DNA of 45,281 nucleotides from CF-161 sp035259145 (GTDB taxonomy: Bacteria > Chloroflexota > Dormibacteria > Dormibacterales > Dormibacteraceae). Made by a program: the position numbers and the translations under genes. Below the pieces are notes generated by a model. The model searched no databases and was not told the DNA's origin. It was given only the letters and a program-made list of their open reading frames with translations. This document shows, in pieces, positions 15,837 through 23,892 of this stretch (position 1 is its first letter; each line of letters opens with the position of its first letter). The DNA is taken from NCBI GenBank assembly GCA_035259145.1, contig DATFWQ010000053.1:1-45281 (forward strand), in the 5' to 3' direction.

Positions 15837-17071
15837 GCCTGCGGTCCTGGGTCGCTGAGCTCTGGGGACGCGAGGCCGGGCGCCGTGAAACAGATCGCTG
15901 GCTGCTACTTGTCACGCTGCTGCTCCTCGGCGCCGGGCTGGCCATGGTATTGAGCTCGAGCTCGGTGCAGTCCATCCACGACCACGGCTCGCCCTACTAC
16001 TACTTCGAGCGCCAGGCACTCCTCGCTGCGGCTGGTCTGATCGCAATGGTTGTGCTGCGCCACCTGAACTATCACCGCCTCTATCGCTGGGCGCCGCTGC
16101 TCGCCGGCCTGACGGCTGCTCTGATGCTGGCTGTCCTGGTGCCCCACGTCGGGCTGACGCTTGGTGGAGCCCGACGCTGGATCGACGTGGGGCCCCTCGG
16201 CACGCTTCAGCCGTCTGAGGCCAGCAAGCTGGCGTTCGTGCTGTTCATCGCTCAGTGGGCCGACCGCCGGCAGGGCCGGCTTCGCGGGTTCGGGGACGGC
16301 TTCGTTCCCTTCTCGATCATGACCGGGGCGATCCTGGGGGTGCTCATACTCCAGCGCGATCTGGGGACCGCGGTCGTCATGTCAGCCATTTTGATCTCTG
16401 TCTACTTCGCCGGCGGCGGGCGCAAGGGACACGTCCTGCTGCTGTTGGTCGCGCTGATGCTCGCCTTCGCCCTGTTCGTGAGGCTCGAGTCGTACCGGGC
16501 TCAGCGTCTGGATGATTTCGTAAACCCGTTCAAGGACCCGCTGGGAACAACCTATCAGCCGGTTCAGGCACTGATAGGGCTGGGTTCCGGAGGCATCTTC
16601 GGCGTCGGGCTCGGGCATTCCGTGCAGAAGTATTTCTGGCTGCCCGAGGCCCACACCGACTTCATCTTCGCGATCATCGGCGAAGAGACCGGTCTGGTCG
16701 GGACCACGCTGGTGCTGGCGGGCTTCGTCCTGCTGACCATTCGAGGCTACCGGACGGCGATGCGCGCGCCCGACCGGTTTGGTGTCATGCTGGCCACCGG
16801 CATAACGACCTGGATCGGGTTCCAGGCGCTCCTCAACATGGGCGTGGTCACCGCCACGCTGCCCGCTACCGGCGTGCCGCTACCGTTCATAAGCTACGGA
16901 GGCACGGCGCTGGCGATAAGCCTGGCCGCGATGGGCATCCTGCTCAGCGTCGCTGCCGCGCCGAACCAATCCAACACCCGCAGGAGGGTTGATGCGACTG
17001 TTGATCTCGGGGGGAGGGACTGGCGGCCACTTGTCGCCAGCGCTCGCCGTCGCACAAGCATTCCGCGCTGA
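15833..17071 (+). CDS. ftsW: FtsW peptidoglycan polymerase (SEDS family)
   Basis: A 412-aa SEDS protein with about ten transmembrane helices. It polymerises lipid II at the septum together with FtsI. Diagnostic stretches are ARRWIDVGPLGTLQPSEASK near residues 109-128, the QRDLGTAVVM block, HSVQKYFWLPEAHTDFIFAIIGEE and the C-terminal PFISYGGTALAI. The start ATG 15833 overlaps the murD stop as ATGA. The C-terminal 26 codons run through the start of murG in another frame, an 80-base overlap, giving a basic tail (RRRVDATVDLGGRDWR, then SARRRTSIPR). Confidence 0.95.
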   Translation: MSLRSWVAELWGREAGRRETDRWLLLVTLLLLGAGLAMVLSSSSVQSIHDHGSPYYYFERQALLAAAGLIAMVVLRHLNYHRLYRWAPLLAGLTAALMLAVLVPHVGLTLGGARRWIDVGPLGTLQPSEASKLAFVLFIAQWADRRQGRLRGFGDGFVPFSIMTGAILGVLILQRDLGTAVVMSAILISVYFAGGGRKGHVLLLLVALMLAFALFVRLESYRAQRLDDFVNPFKDPLGTTYQPVQALIGLGSGGIFGVGLGHSVQKYFWLPEAHTDFIFAIIGEETGLVGTTLVLAGFVLLTIRGYRTAMRAPDRFGVMLATGITTWIGFQALLNMGVVTATLPATGVPLPFISYGGTALAISLAAMGILLSVAAAPNQSNTRRRVDATVDLGGRDWRPLVASARRRTSIPR

Positions 17072-18071
17072 GCATCCGGACGCAGACCTCCTGATGGTCG
17101 GCAAGGCCGGCGGGCTGGAGGAACAGTTGGTGCCGGCGGCCGGCCTTGCGCTGGAGACCATCCATATTCGTGGCTTCGACCGCGACGCCCCCCTCAAAAA
17201 CCTCGCCCTACCCGCCCTGCTGCCCGCTGCGCTGGCGTACGGCCTGCGTGTGGTCGACCGGTTCCGGCCCGACGTCGTGCTCGGGGTGGGTGGGTACGTG
17301 ATGGCGCCGGCAGTCGCCGCCGCCCGCCTCCGGCGGCTCCCCTACGTCCTCCAGATCTCGGAGGCCCGAGGGCTGGCGAACCGGATGTTCAGAGCCGGCG
17401 CTGCAGCCGCCTGCGTCACCTTTCCGGACGACGTGGACTCGTTCCCGACGCCGCGCACCGTGCTGACGGGCTTCCCGCTCCGGCCGGGCTTCGAACGGCG
17501 GACGCCCGAGGTTCCTCCCAGGCAACTGCTTGTGATGGGTGGGAGCCAGGGGGCGCGCCACATCAACGAGACCATCTGGTCGCTCCTCGACGATCTGCTG
17601 GCCCGTTTCGAGGAGGTGGTGCATCTGACCGGCGCGCAGGGTAAAGAACAGGCTGCCCGGCTGGCGCGACCGGGCTACCGGCCGATTGCATTCAGCAGCG
17701 AGATGCCCAGGCTGCTCTCCGAAGCCGACCTGGCCGTGTGCCGGGCCGGGGTTGGTACCTGCGCCGAGCTGACCGCGGTCGGGCTGCCTGCCGTGCTGGT
17801 CCCGGGCACGTTCGGCGCCGCACACCAGGAGCGCAACGCTGCGCAGCTGGTCCGAGCAGGCGCTGCAGTGCGGATTGGCGATGTCGACCTGACCCCTCAT
17901 GTGCTCCTCCGCACGCTGGACACGCTCGAGGGGCCTCAGCTCAGCGCGATGGCCGAGGCCTCGGGACGCTTGGGCCGACCGGACGCTGCACTGGCGATCG
18001 TGCGAGTCCTGGAGGAGATTGCCACGCTTGCTCCCGCAACCGGGGTTGGGGTGGGGGGGCGCTTGGAGTGA
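16992..18071 (+). CDS. murG: UDP-GlcNAc transferase MurG (lipid II synthase)
   Basis: A 359-aa GT-B glycosyltransferase that adds GlcNAc to lipid I at the inner membrane face. It begins MRLLISGGGTGGHLSPALAV, the classical first glycine-rich loop. Others are GVGGYVMAPAVAAA near residues 98-111, the second G-loop VMGGSQGARHINE near 180-192, and CRAGVGTCAELTAVGLPAVL near 250-269. The start is fixed by a perfect AGGAGGG at 16982-16988. It lies inside the end of ftsW and overlaps murC as GTGA. Confidence 0.95.
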   Translation: MRLLISGGGTGGHLSPALAVAQAFRAEHPDADLLMVGKAGGLEEQLVPAAGLALETIHIRGFDRDAPLKNLALPALLPAALAYGLRVVDRFRPDVVLGVGGYVMAPAVAAARLRRLPYVLQISEARGLANRMFRAGAAAACVTFPDDVDSFPTPRTVLTGFPLRPGFERRTPEVPPRQLLVMGGSQGARHINETIWSLLDDLLARFEEVVHLTGAQGKEQAARLARPGYRPIAFSSEMPRLLSEADLAVCRAGVGTCAELTAVGLPAVLVPGTFGAAHQERNAAQLVRAGAAVRIGDVDLTPHVLLRTLDTLEGPQLSAMAEASGRLGRPDAALAIVRVLEEIATLAPATGVGVGGRLE

Positions 18072-19366
18072 CAAGCGTCCACCTGATGGGGATCGGCGGC
18101 AGCGGCGTTTCAGCGCTGGCCCGCGTGTTCCTGGCCCGCGGGGCAGCGGTCTCGGGCTGCGACGTCCGCGAGTCGCACACTACACAGCAGCTCGCCGGGG
18201 AGGGCGCCCGGATCGCGATCGGACACGACCCAGCTCACACGCAGGGCCAGGATCTCCTGGTCTATATCGGAACCATTCACTCCCAGTCCGAAGAAGTGCG
18301 CGTGGCACGCGCCAACGGCGTGCGCGTGCTGACGCGTGCACAGATGCTGTCCGAGCTCGTCGCGGAGAACAACAGTGTCGTGGTTGCCGGCACGCACGGC
18401 AAGACCACGGTGACGTACATGGCCGGCCACATACTGGTCGCCGCCGGCTTCGACCCCACGGTGCTGGTCGGGGACGGCTCCAGCAGCAGGGCAGGCAGCA
18501 GCCGGTGGCTGGTCGCGGAAGGCGACGAATCCGACGGATCCCTTGTACTGCATCGTCCCCAGCACGGCATCCTGACCAGCGTCGAGTTCGACCACCCGGA
18601 CCACTTCGCAAACCTCGACCAGGTGGACAGCGCCTTCCGGGACTTCCTGGCGGTGATTCCCGGCGTGGCGGTCGTCTCCGCCGACTATCGAAGGGCAGTC
18701 GCCATGCCGGCCGGCGGCAGGCGCATCACCTATGGGCGCAATGATGCGGCCGACTATCGATGCGTCGATGCCGCCGGGGGCCGGTTCCTGGTCGAGCGCC
18801 ACGGGGTGTGCCTGGCCGGCGTGCGCCTCATCGTGCCGGGGGCACACAACCGCGTGAACGCAAGCGGCGCGCTCGCCCTGGCTGTGGAGCTCGGGATCGA
18901 ACCGCGCGTGGCTGCGGAAGCGCTGTCCTCGTTCCCTGGCGCACACCGGCGGATGGAGCGGCTGGGCACGTGGAAGGGCGCGTCGGTGTACGACGACTAT
19001 GGCCATCACCCGACCAAGGTCCGGGCAACACTCGCGGCGGCTCGTGAGCTGGACCACGCACGCCTGGTGCTGGTCTTCCAGCCCCACCGCTACACGCGCT
19101 ACGTGGCACTCCGCGACGAATTCGCCATCAGCCTGCGGGAGGCGGATGCGTTGGTGGTGACCGAGATCTACAGCGCAGGCGAGGAGAACCCAGGTGGGCT
19201 CAGCGGGGCTGAGCTGGCCGCGCTCGTACCAGGCGCCCGCTTCGCGGCCGACCTTGGAGCGGCGCGGGAGCATCTAGAGGCGCTCGTAAGTCCCGGCGAC
19301 CTGGTGCTTCTGATGGGCGCTGGGGACATCAGGAGCCTTGGTGATGAGCTGGCCAACGCCGGCTGA
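18068..19366 (+). CDS. murC: UDP-MurNAc:L-Ala ligase MurC
   Basis: A 432-aa Mur ligase that catalyses the first peptide addition, L-alanine to UDP-MurNAc. It has an N-terminal Rossmann motif (VHLMGIGGSGVSALARVF), the P-loop GTHGKTTVTYM near residue 112, EGDESDGSL, SVEFDHPDHF and the C-domain blocks YDDYGHHPTKVRATL and FQPHRYTRY typical of MurC. GTG 18068 in a GTGA overlap with murG is the only start that leaves an intact Rossmann motif. It overlaps murB by 23 bases. The murG-murC-murB order is standard. Confidence 0.95.
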   Translation: MTSVHLMGIGGSGVSALARVFLARGAAVSGCDVRESHTTQQLAGEGARIAIGHDPAHTQGQDLLVYIGTIHSQSEEVRVARANGVRVLTRAQMLSELVAENNSVVVAGTHGKTTVTYMAGHILVAAGFDPTVLVGDGSSSRAGSSRWLVAEGDESDGSLVLHRPQHGILTSVEFDHPDHFANLDQVDSAFRDFLAVIPGVAVVSADYRRAVAMPAGGRRITYGRNDAADYRCVDAAGGRFLVERHGVCLAGVRLIVPGAHNRVNASGALALAVELGIEPRVAAEALSSFPGAHRRMERLGTWKGASVYDDYGHHPTKVRATLAAARELDHARLVLVFQPHRYTRYVALRDEFAISLREADALVVTEIYSAGEENPGGLSGAELAALVPGARFAADLGAAREHLEALVSPGDLVLLMGAGDIRSLGDELANAG

Positions 19367-20252
19367 GCTGGCCTGGCTGACCGGCCTGCGGGGCGTTGAG
19401 CGCGACTACCCCCTGGCCCGTCACACCTCGTTCAACATCGGGGGGCCGGCCGAGTTCTTCGTGGAGGCCGTTCAGCCGGAGCTGCTGGTCGCCGAGTGCC
19501 ACCGGCGTGGCGTGCCCTATCTCCTGTTAGGCGCGGGCACGAATGTCCTGGTCGCCGACTCTGGAGTCGAGGGGCTCGTCATCCGCTGCGTCAACCGCGA
19601 ATGGCGTGTCGATCGCAATCGGGTCTTCGCCCAGGCCGGGCTCAAGATGATGCGGCTGGCACGGATCTGCGCTGACCACGATCTGACCGGCTTCGAGTGG
19701 GCGATCGGGGTGCCGGGCACGGTCGGCGGGGCCGTCTACCAGAACGCCGGCTGCTGGGGCACGGAGCTGGTCGAGGTGCTGGCTGTGGCCGAAGGCGTTT
19801 GTGCAGACGGCGGCCCCGTCCAGTGGTCCCCGCAGGACCTGGCGCTCGGCTACCGGACCTCGGCCCTGCGTGGGGGGCCCCTGCACGGCGCGCTGGTGAC
19901 CGGCGCCTGGCTCGAGCTGCGGCCGGGGGATGGCGCTGCAGCGCGGCGTCAGATGTCGCACTGGGTGGCCGAGCGCACCCGCACTCAGCCGATCCGCAGC
20001 AAAAACTGCGGCAGTGTGTTCAAGAACCCGCCCGGCGACTCCGCCGGCCGGCTGGTCGAGGCTGCCGGGCTCAAGGGTGCGCGCGAGGGTGCAGCTCAAG
20101 TTTCGGAGCAGCACTCTAACTTCATCGTCAACATGGGCGGCGCGACCGCCGCCGAGGTGAACCGGCTGATCCGGCGCATTCAGGCCGATGTGCAGGCGTG
20201 TTTCGGCGTCGAGCTCGAGGCAGAGGTCGAACGGGTCGGCAGGTGGCCATGA
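19344..20252 (+). CDS. murB: UDP-N-acetylenolpyruvoylglucosamine reductase MurB
   Basis: A 302-aa FAD-dependent reductase that makes UDP-MurNAc. The FAD-binding half shows HTSFNIGGPAEFFVE near residues 24-38, LLLGAGTNVLVAD, GFEWAIGVPGTVGGAVYQNA and GYRTSALRGGPL. The C-terminal half shows IRSKNCGSVFKNPPGDSAG, HSNFIVNMGGATA and a final Glu-rich segment. It is the short type II MurB of Gram-positives (about 300 aa). AGGAG at 19331-19335 serves ATG 19344; TTG 19338 and GTG 19341 precede it in frame. Confidence 0.95.
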   Translation: MSWPTPAELAWLTGLRGVERDYPLARHTSFNIGGPAEFFVEAVQPELLVAECHRRGVPYLLLGAGTNVLVADSGVEGLVIRCVNREWRVDRNRVFAQAGLKMMRLARICADHDLTGFEWAIGVPGTVGGAVYQNAGCWGTELVEVLAVAEGVCADGGPVQWSPQDLALGYRTSALRGGPLHGALVTGAWLELRPGDGAAARRQMSHWVAERTRTQPIRSKNCGSVFKNPPGDSAGRLVEAAGLKGAREGAAQVSEQHSNFIVNMGGATAAEVNRLIRRIQADVQACFGVELEAEVERVGRWP

Positions 20253-20262
20253 GGTGCAGCCA

Positions 20263-21198
20263 ATGAGGATCGCGGTCCTTCAAGGTGGGCGATCGGCCGA
20301 GCGTGAGGTCTCCTTGAGCTCGGGCGTACAGGCGGCGAACGCGCTCCGACAGCGCGGCCACGAAGTCGTGCAGGTCGACGTCGGCCTGAACGTTTGGGAC
20401 TGCCTGCGCGATGGTGGCTACGACTGCGTTTTCATCGCGCTCCACGGCAGGCTGGGCGAAGACGGCACCGTCCAGGGAATGCTCGAGCTGCTCGGGCTGC
20501 CATACACCGGATCTGGCGTCCTGGCCAGCGCTCTGTGCATCGACAAATCCCGCGCCAATGACGTGCTGCGCGCAGAGGGCCTGATGATTCCGGAGTTCGA
20601 AGAGTGCGAAGGCGACGACGTCGAGGATCTGGCTGATCGGTATGGCCTGCCTCTGGTGGTCAAGCCAGTGCGGGAGGGATCGACCATCGGCCTGACCATC
20701 GCCCACGATGTGGACGCCCTGGCGAGCGGCCTGATGCTCGCGCGCAGGTATGACAGCCGGGTGATGGTTCAGCGGTTCATGTCGGGCACCGAGATCACGA
20801 TCGGCATCCTCGCAACGCCCGAAGTCCGCGTGCTGCCAACCCTGGAGATCACGTACGACAACGAGACGTACGACTATGACGCCAAGTACACCGCTGGCCG
20901 AAGCCACCACATAATCCCGGCTCGGATCCCCGAGGAGGCGCGGCAAGCCGCCTCCGAGGCGGCGGCGCGGGCGTTCCGGGTGCTCGGTTGCGATGGGATG
21001 GCACGGGTGGACTTCATAGTCACCCCCGACTGCACGCCCTGGCTGCTGGAGGTCAACACCATCCCGGGCCTGACGGCGCTGTCGCTGCTGCCCGACGCCG
21101 CGAGGGCGGCCGGTGTCCCTTTCGACGAGCTGTGCGACCAGCTCGTACGTCACGGCGTCCGGCGGCAAGAGCAAAAACTGGGGCCACCGGCGCTTTGA
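20263..21198 (+). CDS. ddl: D-alanine--D-alanine ligase
   Basis: A 311-aa ATP-grasp enzyme supplying D-Ala-D-Ala for MurF. Motifs are LQGGRSAEREVSLSSG near residues 6-21, FIALHGRLGEDGTVQGMLEL, PYTGSGVLASALCIDK, LVVKPVREGSTIGL and the metal-binding EVNTIPGLTALSLLP near the C terminus. GAGGTG (20250-20256) precedes ATG 20263. The order murB-ddl-ftsQ is common in dcw clusters. The loop residue pattern is of the D-Ala-D-Ala type; no D-Lac feature is apparent. Confidence 0.95.
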   Translation: MRIAVLQGGRSAEREVSLSSGVQAANALRQRGHEVVQVDVGLNVWDCLRDGGYDCVFIALHGRLGEDGTVQGMLELLGLPYTGSGVLASALCIDKSRANDVLRAEGLMIPEFEECEGDDVEDLADRYGLPLVVKPVREGSTIGLTIAHDVDALASGLMLARRYDSRVMVQRFMSGTEITIGILATPEVRVLPTLEITYDNETYDYDAKYTAGRSHHIIPARIPEEARQAASEAAARAFRVLGCDGMARVDFIVTPDCTPWLLEVNTIPGLTALSLLPDAARAAGVPFDELCDQLVRHGVRRQEQKLGPPAL

Positions 21199-21208
21199 TG
21201 GCCATCCT

Positions 21209-22168
21209 GTGAGACCGAGCCACCAGCGCCCCGGTTTGCACTCGCTCCACGCGTCAGCTCCACCCATGATCAGTCACGGCAGAGGCCGGCGGGCTGGCCG
21301 CCGCCCGAAGCGCTTTGGGAGCCTGGAGGAGACGGCGCGACGCCGCAGACGCCGTCTGGCCTCGCTCGCGCTGGCGACCGCAGAGCTGGGAGGCCTGGCT
21401 GCGCTGCTGCTCGCGCCTGTCTTCACTGTGCGCTCGATCGAGGTCAGTGGCAATACGCGGCTGACAAACGGCCAGGTGCTGTCGGCGGCTGGCCCCATCG
21501 GCGGCTCGGTGTTCCTTGTCGACCCGAGCGCCCTCGAGCGGCGGCTGCAGACCTCGACGTGGATACGCTCAGCCACCGTAACTTCACAGCTGCTCGACCG
21601 TGTCAGCATCCGGGTCGAAGAGTGGCGGCCGGTCGCGCTCTACAAGGCGGGAGGCGGCCCGCCCTACCTCCTGTCTGACCAGGCGGCCGCTCTTGGGGTA
21701 GCCGGCGGCGACGAGGTAAAGACGCTGCCCGAAATCGACGGACCGCCGCAGCCAGAGCCGAAGCCAGGCCGGCCGGCCCTGGACCGGGCGCTCCTGACAG
21801 CGCTGGTGAACATCCAGCGTGCGCTTCCAGCGCTGCTCGGTGAGGAGGTCCAGTCGTTTACCATCGACGCCTGCAGCAACCTCACGCTGAACGCGAAGAG
21901 GGGATGGAAAGCGCAGTTTGGCCGGATGCTGACCCCCGACGAGCTCGCTTCCCTCAGTGACAAGATCGCCGCTCTCAAAGCGCTTGCCGCCGCCGGCGAG
22001 GTGAACTTCGGCAGCCCAGACCTCCAGTACGTGAATGTGATGAATCCGACCCTCCCGGCGGTCAAGACCAGGGACAAGCCGCTACGGACTGCCAGGGCTC
22101 CGGCGTCTTCGCCGGCGCCAGGTCCTTCGCCGTCCGCCCCACAGCCGTCCGCGGCCGCGTGCAAGTAG
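21209..22168 (+). CDS. ftsQ: FtsQ/DivIB cell division protein
   Basis: A bitopic protein of about 319 aa from GTG 21209 (ATG 21266 is an alternative). It has an Arg-rich cytoplasmic tail (GRGRRAGRRPKRFG, RRRRRLAS) and one membrane helix (LATAELGGLAALLLAPVF). A POTRA domain follows (FTVRSIEVSGNTRLTNGQV), then the FtsQ/DivIB C domain with TSTWIRSATVTSQLLDRVSI and VEEWRPVALYK. The tail is Pro/Ala/Ser-rich (SSPAPGPSPSAPQPSAAACK). FtsQ with FtsL/FtsB regulates septal synthesis. Its end overlaps the small basic protein by 10 bases. Confidence 0.9.
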   Translation: MRPSHQRPGLHSLHASAPPMISHGRGRRAGRRPKRFGSLEETARRRRRRLASLALATAELGGLAALLLAPVFTVRSIEVSGNTRLTNGQVLSAAGPIGGSVFLVDPSALERRLQTSTWIRSATVTSQLLDRVSIRVEEWRPVALYKAGGGPPYLLSDQAAALGVAGGDEVKTLPEIDGPPQPEPKPGRPALDRALLTALVNIQRALPALLGEEVQSFTIDACSNLTLNAKRGWKAQFGRMLTPDELASLSDKIAALKALAAAGEVNFGSPDLQYVNVMNPTLPAVKTRDKPLRTARAPASSPAPGPSPSAPQPSAAACK

Positions 22169-22491
22169 TCGTCGTCGCGGTCGTCTTCGCCGTGGTCGGC
22201 GTGGTCATCGGTCTGCTGTCGCCTTTCACCATTCCGACCACCTACGCCCGGTACACGGCCGTGGCACTCCTGGCGGGTCTTGACTCCATTTTCGGGGCGT
22301 TGCGTGCCTACCTGTCTGGGACGTTTGCCCCACGCGTCTTCCTGATGGGCCTGGTGACCAACAGCGCGCTGGCTGCCGGCCTGACTTTTGTCGGGGACAA
22401 GCTTGGGGTCGACCTGTCGATCGCTGCGATCGTGGCTTTCGGGGTTCGCATCTTCAACAACCTGGCCTCGATTCGCCGCCACTACATCTGA
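22159..22491 (+). CDS. sbp: small basic protein family membrane protein (Sbp, DUF1290)
   Basis: A 110-aa, almost wholly hydrophobic protein with three or four helices. IGLLSPFTIPTTYARYTAVA followed by LLAGLDSIFGALRAYL is the DUF1290/Sbp signature, and GVRIFNNLASIRRHYI ends it. The family sits between ftsQ/divIB and ftsA/ftsZ in many Gram-positives and related phyla; its function is not established. GTG 22159 lies inside the end of ftsQ, so the two are translationally coupled. Confidence 0.88.
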   Translation: MQVVVVAVVFAVVGVVIGLLSPFTIPTTYARYTAVALLAGLDSIFGALRAYLSGTFAPRVFLMGLVTNSALAAGLTFVGDKLGVDLSIAAIVAFGVRIFNNLASIRRHYI

Positions 22492-22542
22492 ATCCCACCC
22501 CTAGATGTGTGACGAAGGCATCCGCCAACCACAAAATCTAGT

Positions 22543-22570
22543 CCGATTTGCGGGGGGCAGGCTATATACT
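22543..22570 (+). promoter_or_regulatory. possible internal promoter for ftsA
   Basis: The 133-base sbp-ftsA gap is AT-richer than its surroundings and contains TATATACT at 22563-22570, giving a -10 TATACT at 22565-22570. No good -35 lies at 16-18 bases; TTGCGG at 22548 is too close. The -10 match suggests a second start for the ftsA-ftsZ part of the cluster. Confidence 0.4.
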
Positions 22571-22624
22571 GTGCGCTGACCCGCCAGGTTTTCTCAACGT
22601 TCTCGGAGGCATCCCAGCACATAC

Positions 22625-23866
22625 TTGTCCAGGCGGAAAAGGTTGGTCGGACTCGACCTTGGCACCAGCAAGGTCGCCGTGGTCATCGCGGACGCTGATG
22701 ACTATGGTCAGCTGAACATCGAGGGCGTCGGCGAGGTCCCGGCTGAAGGCCTTCGCAGGGGCGTTGTGGTCAACATCGAGAAGACCGTCCACGCCATCCA
22801 GACGGCCATGGTGACCGCCGAGCGGATGGCGGGCGTGCGAGGTGAGGCTGTGATCGCCTCTCTGGCCGGTCCTCACATCAACTCGCAGAACAGCCGCGGC
22901 GTGGTTGCCGTGTCGCGGCAGGATCGGGAGATCGTCGGCGAGGACGTTGATCGTGTGGTCGAGGCGTCGCGCGCGATCAGCGTGGCCAGCGATCGGCAGG
23001 TGATACACGTGCTGCCACGGACGTTCACCGTGGACGACCAGGAGGGCGTCAAGGAAGCGATCGGCATGACGGGCCACCGTCTCGAGGTCGAGACGCACAT
23101 CGTGACCGGCTCGCAGACCGCGGTTCAGAACGTCATAAAGTGCGTCCACCAGGCGGGCTTCGACGTCGAGGACGTAGTCAGCCAGGGCCTGGCTTCGGGC
23201 GAAGGGGTACTCAGCTCCAATGAGGTCGACCTGGGCGTGTGCTTGATCGACATCGGTGCCGGAACGACGGACGTGGTCGTCTACAACGAGGGCTCCGCCC
23301 TGCATTACGCGGTGCTGCCCCTCGGCGGCAACCACGTGACCAACGACATCGCGATCGGTCTCCGCACCACGCTGATCGAGGCTGAGACCCTGAAGTTGAA
23401 CTATGGGCACACGCTGCCGGAGGTGATCCCGGCCGAGGAGCGGATCGACATCAGGCAGGTGGGCGGGGACCGCCTCCAGCCGACGCCGCGGCGCTTCGTA
23501 GCCGAGATCATCGGGCCGCGGATGCGAGAGATCTTCCAGCTGGCGCGCGAAGAGGTTCGCCGCAGCGGCTACGACGGCTTGCTGCCCGCCGGTGTGGTGG
23601 TCTCCGGTGGCGGAGCCCGCCTGATGGGGACGACCGACGCCGCGCAGGCGGTCTTCGACTCGGCTGTGCGGCTGGGCCTGCCGATCGGGATCGGCGGGCT
23701 GGCGGACCGAGTTGCAGGGCCGTCGCACGCCACGGCGGTGGGGCTGGTCAAGTGGGGTGCGCGCACTGCCCCCCTGCCCGCCAACGGGAGGGCCCACAAC
23801 AACCACGGCCCTGCCCTGGCGGGCGCGTATCAGAGGACCGTGAGGTGGCTGCGTGACTTCTTTTAG
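22625..23866 (+). CDS. ftsA: cell division ATPase FtsA
   Basis: A 413-aa actin-like protein that tethers FtsZ to the membrane and recruits the divisome. It begins RRKRLVGLDLGTSKVAVVIA (phosphate-1). The 1C domain contains VVNIEKTVHAIQTAM and SLAGPHINSQNSRGVV. Phosphate-2 is VCLIDIGAGTTDVVVYNEG, and the adenosine motif is PAGVVVSGGGARLMG. The C-terminal AYQRTVRWLRDFF is a good amphipathic membrane-targeting helix. The start is TTG 22625, with GGAGG at 22605-22609 rather far upstream (15 bases). It is separated from ftsZ by a 720-base repeat-filled gap instead of the usual few bases. Confidence 0.95.
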   Translation: MSRRKRLVGLDLGTSKVAVVIADADDYGQLNIEGVGEVPAEGLRRGVVVNIEKTVHAIQTAMVTAERMAGVRGEAVIASLAGPHINSQNSRGVVAVSRQDREIVGEDVDRVVEASRAISVASDRQVIHVLPRTFTVDDQEGVKEAIGMTGHRLEVETHIVTGSQTAVQNVIKCVHQAGFDVEDVVSQGLASGEGVLSSNEVDLGVCLIDIGAGTTDVVVYNEGSALHYAVLPLGGNHVTNDIAIGLRTTLIEAETLKLNYGHTLPEVIPAEERIDIRQVGGDRLQPTPRRFVAEIIGPRMREIFQLAREEVRRSGYDGLLPAGVVVSGGGARLMGTTDAAQAVFDSAVRLGLPIGIGGLADRVAGPSHATAVGLVKWGARTAPLPANGRAHNNHGPALAGAYQRTVRWLRDFF

Positions 23867-23892
23867 GCGAGGGCAAGCTCTCAGCATGGCAC

